Shown: piece after piece, positions 36,041 through 45,003 of the stretch
Layout: each line of letters opens with the position of its first letter
Numbering within the stretch: the first letter of the stretch is position 1
Origin: an uncultured bacterium
Lineage (GTDB): Bacteria; Cyanobacteriota; Vampirovibrionia; Gastranaerophilales; Gastranaerophilaceae
Assembly: GCA_903868125.1 (NCBI GenBank)
Contig: CAIPUE010000035.1
Location: forward strand, 1 to 52,415
Reading direction: 5' to 3'
Length of the DNA: 52,415 nucleotides
Notes under the pieces: model-generated
What the model was told of the DNA's origin: nothing
Database searches by the model: none
The model's input: the letters and a program-made list of their open reading frames with translations, nothing else
Program-made: the position numbers and the translations under genes

Positions 36041-36114
36041 TGGGCCATCCTGGACTCGAACCAGGGACCTCACCCTTATCAGGGGTGCGCTCTAGCCACC
36101 TGAGCTAATGGCCC
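36041..36114 (-). tRNA. tRNA-Ile (anticodon GAT)
   Basis: On the minus strand the gene begins GGGCCATTAGCTCAGG and folds as a 74-nt cloverleaf: acceptor GGGCCAT/ATGGCCC, anticodon stem CACCC/GGGTG around CTGATAA (anticodon GAT), and T-arm CCTGG-TTCGAGT-CCAGG. The discriminator base is A and CCA is not encoded. A terminator follows 4 bases downstream. The 170-bp gap to the next gene shows nothing else. Confidence 0.95.
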
Positions 36115-36291
36115 TCATTTGTATTTAGTAATTCTATTAATCTATTTTGAACCCGAATTTAAGCGTATCATAGACAAAATTAAAAATCAACCTTTTTTAA
36201 AGATAATCATAGTGCAAAAATCAGCTCCGCCTTACTGTAGTCAGGTTTCCTGAGTCATACCCGCCAGCTTATATGTCCTTATCAATTATTT

Positions 36292-37629
36292 TTATTCCTC
36301 AAAATCTTTTTTGTCTTGAAGATTTTTCTTGGTAATTATTAATTTTGTAATTCTTGCGCCGTCAATTTCTTTGACATTAAGTTCAAGATTTTGAATTTCT
36401 ACAATATCACCAACCTCGGCGATTCTTCCAAGAACTTTTACAACCAATCCACCTATTGTATCAACATCTTCATCTATAATTTCAACTTCAAAAAATTCCG
36501 TAATTTCATCTAATCGCATCATTGCATTTGTAAGATATATATTCTCTGAAATTTCCCTAATATCAGCCTCTTCATCCGCGTCAAATTCATCTTGAACCTC
36601 GCCAAATATTTCTTCTAACACATCTTCTAATGTTATAAGTCCTGAAGTACCTCCAAATTCATCTATTACAATTGCCATTTGTCCTTGGCGTTTTTTAAAT
36701 TCACGTACCAAGTTATCCATAGTAATTGTTTCAGGAACAAGCAAAACAGGACGCAAAAGTTTTTCTACCGAAAAATCCTCTTTTCTCAACGATAATCCAT
36801 ACAAATCCTTAACATGAATTATTCCTGATATATGATCTAAATTTTCTTCATAAACCGGATAGCGTGTATATTGGCTTTCTGTTGTAAGAGTGTTCAACTC
36901 ATCAAAAGTAATATCGGAAGGAATACAGGCCATATCGGTTCTTGGAACCATGACTTGTTTCGCGGTCAAATCTGAAAATTTGAACACATTATGAAGCATT
37001 TCCTTTTCAGTTTCGTTCAAGACGCCTTCGTTGTAACTCGCGTTAATCAACATATTCAACTCTTCTATTGAATGAGCAAGATGCGATGTTTGAGATGGCG
37101 GAATTCTTAAAAATCTCAACAAAAAATTAGCAAGCCCATTTAAAATACAGATTAAAGGGTTAAATAATTTTGTAATCAATTTCATCGGTAAAGCTATAAA
37201 AAGCGAAGTTCTTTCAGGGAATTGCAATGCAATTGATTTTGGCATCAATTCACCGATTACTACATGTAAAACGGTTATTAGAGAAAACGCAATTGTTATA
37301 GAAATAGTGTGCGCTGCCGCAAGTTGATAATTCACAGGTAAAAATTGAAACAATGGTTCAACCATCCGAACCAAAGTGGCTTCCCCGACCCACCCAAGCC
37401 CGATACTCGAAATCGTAACCCCCAGCTGGACCGCTGCGATAAATTTATCTAAATCTTTTAAAGCTTCAAGTGCAACTTTTGCGCTAAAATTCCCCTCGTT
37501 TGTCAACTGTGTTATGCGGGTTTTACGAACACTTACCATTGAAAATTCTGCCGCGACAAAAAATCCGTTTGAAAAAAGCAAAAGTGCGATTACAAACAAA
37601 TTAAATAATATACTGCCAATCTCGTCCAT
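36292..37629 (-). CDS. CNNM/CorC (HlyC) family membrane protein with CBS domains
   Basis: 445 aa: an N-terminal DUF21/CNNM membrane domain with about four hydrophobic segments (FNLFVIALLLFSNGFFVAAE at the start), two CBS domains (about 205-330) and a C-terminal CorC_HlyC transporter-associated domain (about 345-432). Family members are linked to magnesium or cobalt efflux; the haemolysin label is historical. Single gene. Confidence 0.88.
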   Translation of the reverse strand: MDEIGSILFNLFVIALLLFSNGFFVAAEFSMVSVRKTRITQLTNEGNFSAKVALEALKDLDKFIAAVQLGVTISSIGLGWVGEATLVRMVEPLFQFLPVNYQLAAAHTISITIAFSLITVLHVVIGELMPKSIALQFPERTSLFIALPMKLITKLFNPLICILNGLANFLLRFLRIPPSQTSHLAHSIEELNMLINASYNEGVLNETEKEMLHNVFKFSDLTAKQVMVPRTDMACIPSDITFDELNTLTTESQYTRYPVYEENLDHISGIIHVKDLYGLSLRKEDFSVEKLLRPVLLVPETITMDNLVREFKKRQGQMAIVIDEFGGTSGLITLEDVLEEIFGEVQDEFDADEEADIREISENIYLTNAMMRLDEITEFFEVEIIDEDVDTIGGLVVKVLGRIAEVGDIVEIQNLELNVKEIDGARITKLIITKKNLQDKKDFEE

Positions 37630-37770
37630 TCAATGTCCTTAAGTTTATTTTTATTATTGTCTTTATTATAATATTATAAATAAAAATTTGCAACCTTCTT
37701 TTTCAGTAGAAGGATTATAAGTTTATAACATTACTGTTTTATGCTAAACTATCAAAAAAAGGAGTTAGTT

Positions 37771-38025
37771 GTGAGGTTGGATAAATTTTTAAAAGTTTCA
37801 AGATTAATAAAACGAAGAACAGTTGCAAATGAAGTTTCTGATATGGGCAGAGTTTTTGTCAATGGAAATCCGGCAAAACCTTCAAAACAATTAAAAGAAA
37901 ATGATATTATCACAATCGAAAATCCGAACAGAAGCATAACAGTCAAAATTTTAAAAATCCCCCAAGGCAACGTGAGTGTGCAAGAGGCACCAACTCTTTA
38001 TGAAATCGTAGATGGTGAAAGTTAA
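37771..38025 (+). CDS. rqcP: S4-domain protein RqcP (YabO-like)
   Basis: 84 aa from GTG 37771, chosen because AAAGGAG lies 6 bases upstream and the protein then begins MRLDKFLKVSRLIKRRTVAN, the usual N-terminus of RqcP. Almost the whole protein is one S4 RNA-binding domain (VFVNGNPAKPSKQLKENDII). RqcP works with RqcH on stalled 50S subunits to add alanine tails in ribosome quality control. An in-frame ATG at 37741 has no RBS. Confidence 0.88.
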   Translation: MRLDKFLKVSRLIKRRTVANEVSDMGRVFVNGNPAKPSKQLKENDIITIENPNRSITVKILKIPQGNVSVQEAPTLYEIVDGES

Positions 38026-38083
38026 AAATGCAACCTATATCGCGAATTGATGGCGGTATTGCAATCCCTCAATACTTTTCACC

Positions 38084-38104
38084 GTCTGTTCACTGTTTAC
38101 TTAT
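38084..38104. repeat. Decayed heptamer repeats, site 4
   Basis: On the minus strand the units ATAAGTA, AACAGTG, AACAGAC follow directly on the valS stop, so this array again starts at a stop codon. A partly palindromic GGCGGTATTGC lies beside it (38052-38062) and matches part of the palindrome at 40847-40859. Confidence 0.55.
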
Positions 38105-40743
38105 CAATCATTCAAAGACTTAATCAACTTCTCAATAATTTCTTGCTGAACAGATAGTTCATCGACTTTTGCTTGTGTTTCTTCGATAACCTCTTTTGGT
38201 GCATTATCGGTGAATTTTTTGTTGTTTAAACGTCCTAAAAGTGAGGTCTTTTCGCTGACGAGCTTGTCCAATTTCTTTTGTTGGCGTGAAATCTCAGCAT
38301 CAAGGTCGATTAAATCCTCAAGCGGAATAACAATCTTTGACGCACTGACAACGGCAGTCGCGGATTTTGTCGGAATTGACGCGGTTTCCTCCGCAAACGC
38401 AATCCCCTCAACCCTCGCAAGCCTTTTTATCAAAGGTAAAACATTTTCAAAAATAGGTTTTTCACTTTTTTCGGCACGTATTTCAATATTTACCTTAATC
38501 GACGGCGAGATATTAAAACTCTGTCTTACGTTTCTCAAGGACTTAATCGTCTCAAACACAAGCTCCATTTCTTTAGACTCAATCGGGAACGACAACCTGT
38601 CTTCAAAGATAGGATATTTTGCGATTATAATCGCCTTATACTCCTGATTAGGAATGAGCGAATAAACTTTTTCGCTAATATGCGGCATAATCGGGTGAAG
38701 CAGTCTCAATGTCATATCAAGAACATATTTTAACACCCTTTGCGTGTTTAATTTTATTTTTTCATCTTGCAGTTGAATTTTTGCAATCTCCACATACCAA
38801 TCGCAGTAAGAATTCCAAAAGAAATCGTACAAAATATGCGCTGTTTCGCCGATTCTGTAATTTTTAATGTTTTCATTAATATCTTTTGCTGTATTGTTCA
38901 ACTTATCCAAAATCCATTTGTCGGCGATTGTCAAAGTTGAAAAATCAATTTCTTTATCGTCAATTCCCTCAAGATTCATAAGCACAAAACGAGAGGCATT
39001 CCAGATTTTATTGGCAAAATTTCTACCGTACTCGAACCGTTCGTCACTTACTTTAATATCCTGTCCGCCGTACGTACAAAGTGATGTCATTGTAAACCTA
39101 AGCGCATCGCAACCGTATTTATCAATGATTTCCACAGGGTCAATTGTGTTTCCTTTTGATTTGGACATTTTTTGACCGTGTTCATCTCTGATAAGCCCGT
39201 GGATGTAAACTGTCGAAAAAGGTGCTTTGCCCGTAAATTCAAGCCCCATGGTAATCATTCTTGCAACCCAGAAGAAAATTATGTCAAACCCTGTAACTAA
39301 AACACTTGTAGGGTAGAATTTCTTGAAATCCTCTGTCTCTGTATTAGGAAACCCCATTGTCGAAAACGGCCATAAGCCTGATGAAAACCAAGTATCAAGT
39401 ACATCCGAATCCTGCGTGTAGTTCTTAGGGTCCGGATTATCTTTGGCTACAACCATTTCACCGGTTACATTATGATAATATGCGGGGATTTGATGTCCCC
39501 ACCAAAGTTGGCGCGAAATACACCAATCACGGATGTTTTCCATCCAGCCCAAATAATTTTTCTCCCAACGTTCAGGAACAAAATTAATCCTGCCGTCTTT
39601 TACCGCCTTAATGGCTTCTTTTGCAAGCGGATCCATTTTTACAAACCACTGTTCTGATAAAAGTGGCTCAATTGTTGTATTGCAACGTTGGCATTTACCT
39701 ACATTATGAACATGGTCGGATATTTTAATTAGTGATTTGTTAAGTCCCAACCATTCAACTGTTTTTTTACGTGCTTCGTATCGGTCAAGCCCTTGAATTT
39801 CAAGCGGAACTTCAGGGCAAGCCTTCATTTTGCCTTCTTCATCAATTACCCAAATCGGTTTTAAGTCGTGTCGTTTACCTATTTCATAGTCGTTAGGGTC
39901 ATGCGCAGGCGTAATTTTTAACGCACCTGTTCCAAAACTTTTATCAACGTAATCGTCCGCAATAATAGGTATTTGTCTGCCTGTCAACGGCATACAGACA
40001 GTTTTGCCGATTAAATCTTTGTATTTGTAATCATTAGGGTTGACAGCAACCGCTACATCGCCAAAAATCGTTTCAGGTCTGGTTGTTGCGACAACTATCG
40101 CGCCGTGTTCATCTTTTAACGGATAAGAAATTTCCCATAAGTGTCCGTCTTCGGTTGCATATTCGGTTTCAACATCAGAAATTGCGCTCTGACAACGCGG
40201 ACACCAGTTTACAATGTATGCGCCTTTGTAAATCAAATCTTTTTCGTACAGTTTTATAAAAACTTCTTTTACTGCTTCAGAACATCCCTCATCAAAAGTA
40301 AAACGCTCTCTTGACCTGTCAAATGATGCCCCAAGCCTTTTGAATTGGTTTAAAATAGCGGAACGGTGTTCATTTGCCCATTCCCAAGTTTTTTCCAAGA
40401 ATTTTTCCCGTCCAAGTTCGTGTCTGTCGGTACCTTCTTCTCTCAGTTTTTTTTCAACAACGTTTTGGGTTGCAATCCCTGCGTGGTCCGTTCCCGGCAA
40501 CCAAAGAGCCTCGTAGCCTGACATTCTGTGGTATCTTATCAATATATCCTGCAAAGTCCCGTCAAGGGCGTGTCCCATGTGAAGTACCCCTGTTACATTC
40601 GGTGGCGGGATTACAATTGAATAAGGCGGTTTTTCACTTTTGTTATCAGCCTTGAAACATTCATTTTCTTCCCAAAACTTATAAATTTCTTCTTCTGTCG
40701 CTTTTGCATCGTAAACTGTAGGTAGATTTTCTAATAATGTCAT
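38104..40743 (-). CDS. valS: Valyl-tRNA synthetase
   Basis: Class I synthetase that charges tRNA-Val, 879 aa. The HIGH motif is HMGH at 55-58 after PPPNVTGVL, and KMSKS is present near 525 (GQKMSKSKGNTIDP). Insert-domain cysteine pairs (CPRCQ, CQRC) and a C-terminal coiled coil rich in Lys/Glu (about 810-878) fit the family. AGGTG precedes the ATG. No terminator is visible downstream, where heptamer repeats separate it from rqcP. Confidence 0.96.
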   Translation of the reverse strand: MTLLENLPTVYDAKATEEEIYKFWEENECFKADNKSEKPPYSIVIPPPNVTGVLHMGHALDGTLQDILIRYHRMSGYEALWLPGTDHAGIATQNVVEKKLREEGTDRHELGREKFLEKTWEWANEHRSAILNQFKRLGASFDRSRERFTFDEGCSEAVKEVFIKLYEKDLIYKGAYIVNWCPRCQSAISDVETEYATEDGHLWEISYPLKDEHGAIVVATTRPETIFGDVAVAVNPNDYKYKDLIGKTVCMPLTGRQIPIIADDYVDKSFGTGALKITPAHDPNDYEIGKRHDLKPIWVIDEEGKMKACPEVPLEIQGLDRYEARKKTVEWLGLNKSLIKISDHVHNVGKCQRCNTTIEPLLSEQWFVKMDPLAKEAIKAVKDGRINFVPERWEKNYLGWMENIRDWCISRQLWWGHQIPAYYHNVTGEMVVAKDNPDPKNYTQDSDVLDTWFSSGLWPFSTMGFPNTETEDFKKFYPTSVLVTGFDIIFFWVARMITMGLEFTGKAPFSTVYIHGLIRDEHGQKMSKSKGNTIDPVEIIDKYGCDALRFTMTSLCTYGGQDIKVSDERFEYGRNFANKIWNASRFVLMNLEGIDDKEIDFSTLTIADKWILDKLNNTAKDINENIKNYRIGETAHILYDFFWNSYCDWYVEIAKIQLQDEKIKLNTQRVLKYVLDMTLRLLHPIMPHISEKVYSLIPNQEYKAIIIAKYPIFEDRLSFPIESKEMELVFETIKSLRNVRQSFNISPSIKVNIEIRAEKSEKPIFENVLPLIKRLARVEGIAFAEETASIPTKSATAVVSASKIVIPLEDLIDLDAEISRQQKKLDKLVSEKTSLLGRLNNKKFTDNAPKEVIEETQAKVDELSVQQEIIEKLIKSLND

Positions 40744-40792
40744 TTTTGCACCTTTTTTAACTGTTTAACATTAAAATATCATAAAAACGCTA

Positions 40793-40859
40793 AACAGTAA
40801 ACGCTAAGCAGTAAACGGTGGCAATACGCCCAAAGGCATTCAAATAGGGCGGTATTGCC
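40793..40859 (+). repeat. Heptamer repeats joined to a GTGG-type palindrome, site 5
   Basis: AACAGTA, AACGCTA, AGCAGTA, AACGGTG (40793-40820) run into GTGG (40818-40821). GGCAATACGCCC (40820-40831) and GGGCGGTATTGCC (40847-40859) then form an inverted repeat with one bulge. This is the same design as at 4121-4191 (heptamers, then a GTRG foot, then a palindrome). Confidence 0.65.
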
Positions 40860-40940
40860 AAAGCTACCCAATGTTTTGCAACTTAGTATAAATCAACCAT
40901 GAAGCGGATTTAAAAAAATCTAAAAAGTATTATTTTAGTA

Positions 40941-40964
40941 ATGGAGATATGCATTAGTCTCCAT
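40941..40964 (+). promoter_or_regulatory. 7-bp inverted repeat before a small coiled-coil gene
   Basis: ATGGAGA and TCTCCAT flank a 10-base spacer, 34 bases before the GTG start at 40999. It could be an operator or a leader hairpin. Otherwise the 255-bp gap 40744-40998 contains only the heptamer/palindrome element. Confidence 0.35.
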
Positions 40965-40998
40965 GTTGAGTGCATCAAATCAAAAGGAATACCCCCTT

Positions 40999-41238
40999 GT
41001 GAAAAAAAATAAGACTAAAAATTTAAAAAATGAAATAAAGCAAAAAGAAATTCAGTTGGCAAAATTGAAAACGCATGTCGAAAAATCCACTGTTTGCTCT
41101 GATTTGTACAACAAAGTTGTGCTTGAAAAAGCGATTTTGAATAAAGAATTAAAAGATTTGGAAAACGATAACTTTTTCTCAAATGTCAAAAAAATTATTC
41201 CTCGCAAAAAGACGCTTATTTGCGATTACTTTAAGTAA
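40999..41238 (+). CDS. Hypothetical small coiled-coil protein, 79 aa
   Basis: Starts at GTG with AAGGAAT 8 bases upstream. Lysine-rich, beginning MKKNKTKNLKNEIKQKEIQL, with a clear heptad pattern up to about residue 60 and a short basic C-terminus (KKIIPRKKTLICDYFK). No recognised domain. Single gene, convergent with the sigma factor. Confidence 0.55.
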   Translation: MKKNKTKNLKNEIKQKEIQLAKLKTHVEKSTVCSDLYNKVVLEKAILNKELKDLENDNFFSNVKKIIPRKKTLICDYFK

Positions 41239-41273
41239 TACCGAGTTGCATTTGAAGCCTAACTTAGATTTGG

Positions 41274-41376
41274 GCAGCAGGTTGGGTTTTCCAATCTACT
41301 GCTTTTTGTTGTCGGTGCGGTTAAATCCGCACCCTACTCTATCACTTTTTGTTGTCGGGCTGGAAGCCCGACCTAC
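41274..41376 (-). repeat. Array of three GTAG-type REP palindromes
   Basis: On the minus strand three units follow one another, each starting GTAG: GTAGGTCGGGC/GCCCGAC (41376-41354), GTAGGGTGCGG/CCGCACC (41337-41314) and GTAGATTGG/CCAACCTGC (41302-41274). The first two palindromes are each followed by GACAACAAAAAG. The first unit is almost identical to 4168-4191. This is the pattern of REP elements spread by REP-associated tyrosine transposases. Confidence 0.75.
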
Positions 41377-41401
41377 TGTTCACTCTTTACTGTTCACCAT
41401 T
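41374..41401 (-). repeat. Heptamer repeats, site 6
   Basis: Four complementary units (AATGGTG, AACAGTA, AAGAGTG, AACAGTA on the minus strand) run straight into the GTAG of the REP array, just outside the 3' end of the sigma-factor gene. This matches the junction at 4170. Confidence 0.7.
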
Positions 41402-41406
41402 CTCGC

Positions 41407-42417
41407 TCATTTTTCGCCGATAAACGCCTGAAAATGTTGAAGATGCTTTTGCTCTCGCAATTTTCTTATCGCACCATCTTCCAATTGTCTTATCCGTTCT
41501 TTTGAAAACCCCATCAACTGCCCCAACTGTTCTAATGTCTTAGTCTGCTCACCATTTATCCCAAATCTATACGTGATTATTTTTTTCTCTCTATCATCCA
41601 AGCTCGCCAACAGTTCTTCCATACTATCATTAAGCACCTTTTTATGAGTTTGTTCTTCAGGGGAATTATAACTCTCATCCTGAATATAATCTTCAATACT
41701 CAAATCTTCTGTCACCGGAGTGTCAAGGCTTATAGGCTCTTTTATAATCGCCCTTTTTATCGCTTGAATTTTTTTAACATTCAACCCCATTTTTGTTGCA
41801 ATTTCTTTTTCCGTTGCCTCTCTGTTTAGAACATAATTCATTTCCAAAACGATTTTTTTGTATTTTCTTATTTTATCTGCCATATGAACAGGAATTCTTA
41901 TCGCTCTTGAACTATTAGAAATCGCCCGAATTATTGTCTGCTTAATCCACCAGGTTGCATAAGTCGAAAACTTGAATTCTCTTGAATAATCATATTTTTC
42001 AGCTGCTCGAATAAGCCCCAAAGACCCCTCTTGCACCAAGTCCATGAACAAAACTCCTTGCCCTATATATTTTTTTGCAATACTCACCACCAGTCTTAAA
42101 TTAGCCTGTACAAGTTTTCTTTTTGCTATTGCAGCCTGCTCAAAAGTCCCTTCTTGAATAATTTTACCCAATCGTTTTTCTTCCTTGAATGATATCAATT
42201 TTACTTTCCCGACATCTTTCAAATACATTTGTAAAATGTCATCATCGTTTGAAATTGAGTTAAAAGTTTTTAGGCGTGGCTTGCTTAAAAATTCTTCCTC
42301 ATTCGCTTCATCAAAAGCCTCAAACTCTTCATTTGCCTGTAAAGTTGAATATTTTTTTTGTAAATTTTTAAATAAATTACCTGATTTCTCTCTTCCCAAA
42401 ACACTTAATGTAGCCAT
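41407..42417 (-). CDS. RNA polymerase sigma-70 family factor (RpoD/SigA-like)
   Basis: 336 aa from ATG 42417, chosen because GGAGGG lies 6 bases upstream (an in-frame TTG directly precedes it). Region 1.2 ([18 protein letters not shown], about 58), region 2 with [17 protein letters not shown] (about 153), region 3 and region 4 with the helix-turn-helix [20 protein letters not shown] (about 292) are all present. The acidic region 1.1 is absent. The length suits a primary factor of reduced size or a group 2 factor; sequence alone does not decide. Confidence 0.92.
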   Translation of the reverse strand: MATLSVLGREKSGNLFKNLQKKYSTLQANEEFEAFDEANEEEFLSKPRLKTFNSISNDDDILQMYLKDVGKVKLISFKEEKRLGKIIQEGTFEQAAIAKRKLVQANLRLVVSIAKKYIGQGVLFMDLVQEGSLGLIRAAEKYDYSREFKFSTYATWWIKQTIIRAISNSSRAIRIPVHMADKIRKYKKIVLEMNYVLNREATEKEIATKMGLNVKKIQAIKRAIIKEPISLDTPVTEDLSIEDYIQDESYNSPEEQTHKKVLNDSMEELLASLDDREKKIITYRFGINGEQTKTLEQLGQLMGFSKERIRQLEDGAIRKLREQKHLQHFQAFIGEK

Positions 42418-42509
42418 CAAATACCCTCCTCAATCTTAAACTCCAAACCAAATTTTAGCTTATGAATGTTGAGACGACAAAGGCGATTTTTTGTTTCCAA
42501 TATGCTAAA

Positions 42510-42539
42510 AGAGGCAAAAAGAATAAACTTTTTACCTCT
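42510..42539 (-). terminator. Intrinsic terminator of the LCP gene
   Basis: On the minus strand AGAGGTAAAAAG pairs with CTTTTTGCCTCT around TTTATT, followed by TTTTAG. The single non-Watson-Crick position is a U-G pair only in this orientation, which supports the minus strand. Confidence 0.7.
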
Positions 42540-42560
42540 AACTGGTTACATTTAATTTAA

Positions 42561-43889
42561 TTACTCTCCCGAAAGAATCACAACAAAATCGCTGTCCGAG
42601 CAATAAAATTTATTTGGGTCATACACAAATTGGCTATGTTTAATTTCAGGCACTTTTTTCTTTAACCAGTGGAAAAACTCGTTAGATACAGCGCTGGAAT
42701 TAGCAACAAATTGTGAATGAGGCAAATGCCCTCTGCCAATACAATTTACTTCAAACCCTAATTCTTTTAATTCAGCTTTCAGTTGCATCGCCTGTTTTTC
42801 TTTGTCAGGTGAATACATAATACCTGCAACAAAAGTTTTATCGGTTGCTTCAGGCTCATATCTATAAATAAGCCGATTTACGACCTCTTGTGTTTTTTCA
42901 GGATCCAAAATCCAATAACTTATCGCTCCCTTTTTATTGGGGCCGCCCGGAAGCGTTGCAACTTCTATCTTGCTTATATCAAAACTTTTAGCTAACGCAG
43001 CATACTGCGACATTTCATACAATGACAAATCAGTTTTAACATAAGTAGTTGCAATATTTAACATTTCAGGGATTTTGGCAATAGCTTGCGGAGTCTGAAT
43101 TTGCTCCAATAATCCTCTTAAAAACCATTGTTGACGTTGAGTTCTGCCAATATCACCAAGCCCGTCATGTCTAAATCTCAAATAACCTATAGCGTTTTTT
43201 CCGTCAAGAACATTCAACCCCTTGTTCAAATTAACATGCAAACCACCGGAATAATCATCATAATTCATTCTTTTTTCAACATAAATCGGCACTCCGCCTA
43301 GAGCATCAATAAGCTTGCTTACTGCCTGATCGCTGACGATAATGTATCGATCAATTTTCACACCCAAAGTTTCCTCAACGGTTTGTTTCGTTAATTTGAT
43401 TCCACCAAGAGCGTGTGCTGCATTAATTTTTTGTACTCCATACTCCGCAGGCAAATAAACCTTGCTATCTCTGGGCACTGAAATAGCATTAACAGAACGG
43501 GTATTAGGGTCAATATTCAATAAAACGATAGTGTCTGAACGTGTTCCTCTCCAAGGGTCAGTGTCTGAACCGTTAGAATCAACACCCAACAGTAAAATAT
43601 TTTGTCTTCTCGGCATAAACGGAAGCCCAAATTCGGCTTTCCTTCTGTGTGATTTGCTTTCAACAAATTCTATCAACTTTTGGGACATAAAACTGTCTTT
43701 ACCAAAAAGTTGTTCTATAGTCTTTTCATCATTCAAAGAGAATACAAAAATAATCACTAACACAAAAACAACCAAAACAAGAATTAATAAAGTTTTAGCA
43801 AAATTGGAGGTCTCATTTTTATCTTCTTCTATGTGTTTTAAAAAAACACTGTAATTTTCATCTTTTCGTTTATTTTTCATATCACTCAT
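42561..43889 (-). CDS. LytR-CpsA-Psr (LCP) family protein
   Basis: Membrane-anchored enzyme family that transfers lipid-linked glycopolymers to the cell wall. 442 aa: a cytoplasmic N-terminus, one transmembrane helix (about 31-53), the LCP domain (NILLLGVDSNG near 96, the SDTIVLLNID strand, ISVPRDSKVYLP, RFRHDGLGDIGRTQRQQ with the conserved Arg residues), then a LytR_C domain (about 340-440). In this window the natural donor would be the polysaccharide made at 15810-32488, but that link is inferred. Confidence 0.9.
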   Translation of the reverse strand: MSDMKNKRKDENYSVFLKHIEEDKNETSNFAKTLLILVLVVFVLVIIFVFSLNDEKTIEQLFGKDSFMSQKLIEFVESKSHRRKAEFGLPFMPRRQNILLLGVDSNGSDTDPWRGTRSDTIVLLNIDPNTRSVNAISVPRDSKVYLPAEYGVQKINAAHALGGIKLTKQTVEETLGVKIDRYIIVSDQAVSKLIDALGGVPIYVEKRMNYDDYSGGLHVNLNKGLNVLDGKNAIGYLRFRHDGLGDIGRTQRQQWFLRGLLEQIQTPQAIAKIPEMLNIATTYVKTDLSLYEMSQYAALAKSFDISKIEVATLPGGPNKKGAISYWILDPEKTQEVVNRLIYRYEPEATDKTFVAGIMYSPDKEKQAMQLKAELKELGFEVNCIGRGHLPHSQFVANSSAVSNEFFHWLKKKVPEIKHSQFVYDPNKFYCSDSDFVVILSGE

Positions 43890-44081
43890 AATTTCAATCT
43901 ATGTGCATGGTCTTATAAAATTATATTTTAAGCAAAAAATAAAATCAACTTACTTTTTCTAAGCCCAAGTTAACTCCAGAATGAACTTTTCGCTCAATAT
44001 TACTGTACTTTGTGTGAACTTGCTCTGAAAATAATCCGTTAATATGATAAAAAAGTTTCTTTTTGCGTTTAGTATAATTAC

Positions 44082-44405
44082 ATGTACGAATTTGAATTAG
44101 AAATAGAAGATAAAGCATTAAAAAAAGTCGGGTTAGAATTGATGTTTTTAACCCCTGAAAAGTATTCATCAACTTTTGGGATTACTGCCGTTGAGCTTGC
44201 TAAGCTTGTCGAAATTCCCGTCGAAACAGTTAAAAAAAAATTGGCTGTTTTAAAAGGAAAAGAAATCGTAAGAGTAAAGGGAATTAATCCAAAATATTGG
44301 CTTTTTGATGAATATAATTTCCAAAGAATGGATGAAGATGATGATGTTTTTAAATTACTTTGCAGTTTTGAAGATGTAGATTTTGACAGGTTTTTTAAGT
44401 ACTAA
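44082..44405 (+). CDS. Small winged-helix-like protein, 107 aa
   Basis: Contains a helix-turn-helix-like segment (AVELAKLVEIPVETVKKKLAVLKGKEIVRVKG, given here as the region about 38-69) typical of a winged helix that separates DNA or RNA partners, with an acidic C-terminal tail. No family recognised. A TATAAT box (44073-44078) lies only 3 bases before the ATG and there is no Shine-Dalgarno. So either the true start is further in (Met 21) or the box is not used. Confidence 0.65.
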   Translation: MYEFELEIEDKALKKVGLELMFLTPEKYSSTFGITAVELAKLVEIPVETVKKKLAVLKGKEIVRVKGINPKYWLFDEYNFQRMDEDDDVFKLLCSFEDVDFDRFFKY

Positions 44406-44437
44406 AATATAATTTTATATAGAAAGTAAGGTGAAAT

Positions 44438-44953
44438 ATGGAAATTAAAGGATACAACATTGATATTATTCGTCCAGAGGTACAGCATAGTCAAATAAAA
44501 TACAATCGTGGCAAGGAAATGACTAGGGAGCGATTAAAAAAAATCAAGCAGGCGCTTTTAACTTTTCATAATCTGGAAAATATGGCCGCAAATGTATATC
44601 GTTTTCAAATTTGTAAAAGAAATTCTGATGAAATTAATACAGAAATAATTGCTGCAATGTTAAATGAAATGGGGCATATTGAAGATTTTCAAGTAAAGCT
44701 GTATGAATTCGGATTCAAACCCAGTATTATGATGTATGCATATCAAATAGTTGGAATGTTTTTGGGAATTATCTCTCGCATTAGGGGTGAGAAAGGAATT
44801 CGTGCAATGGGCGTTTGGGTTGAATCAAAAGCGGTTTCTCATTATGACGAACTCTTAGAAAAAGTTGAATGGGATGATGAAACCAGAAAAGTTATAGAAA
44901 AAGATCAAGCAGATGAGTATGGACATATAAGAAGATGGAAAAACGAACTTTAG
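44438..44953 (+). CDS. COQ7-like ferritin-type di-iron protein
   Basis: 171 aa helical protein. The di-iron ligand pattern of the ferritin-like/COQ7 family is visible: an early Glu in FHNLENMAANVYR (about 46), Glu-x-x-His in NEMGHIED (about 71-74), a later Glu (VESKAVSHYDE, about 127-137) and a final Glu-x-x-His in DEYGHIRRW (about 161-164). COQ7 hydroxylates demethoxyubiquinone, but no ubiquinone genes are near, so the substrate here is open. AAGGTG precedes the ATG. Next to a small winged-helix gene in the same direction. Confidence 0.7.
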   Translation: MEIKGYNIDIIRPEVQHSQIKYNRGKEMTRERLKKIKQALLTFHNLENMAANVYRFQICKRNSDEINTEIIAAMLNEMGHIEDFQVKLYEFGFKPSIMMYAYQIVGMFLGIISRIRGEKGIRAMGVWVESKAVSHYDELLEKVEWDDETRKVIEKDQADEYGHIRRWKNEL

Positions 44954-45003
44954 TCTATTAATTAGTCCCATAAAATTTGTAATGTCAAAAACACCAATTT
45001 AAA

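Noticed and set aside
33897-36114. A genomic island bounded by tRNA-Ile
   Set aside because: I found no second copy of the tRNA-Ile 3' end near the integrase fragment, so an island using this tRNA is not supported.
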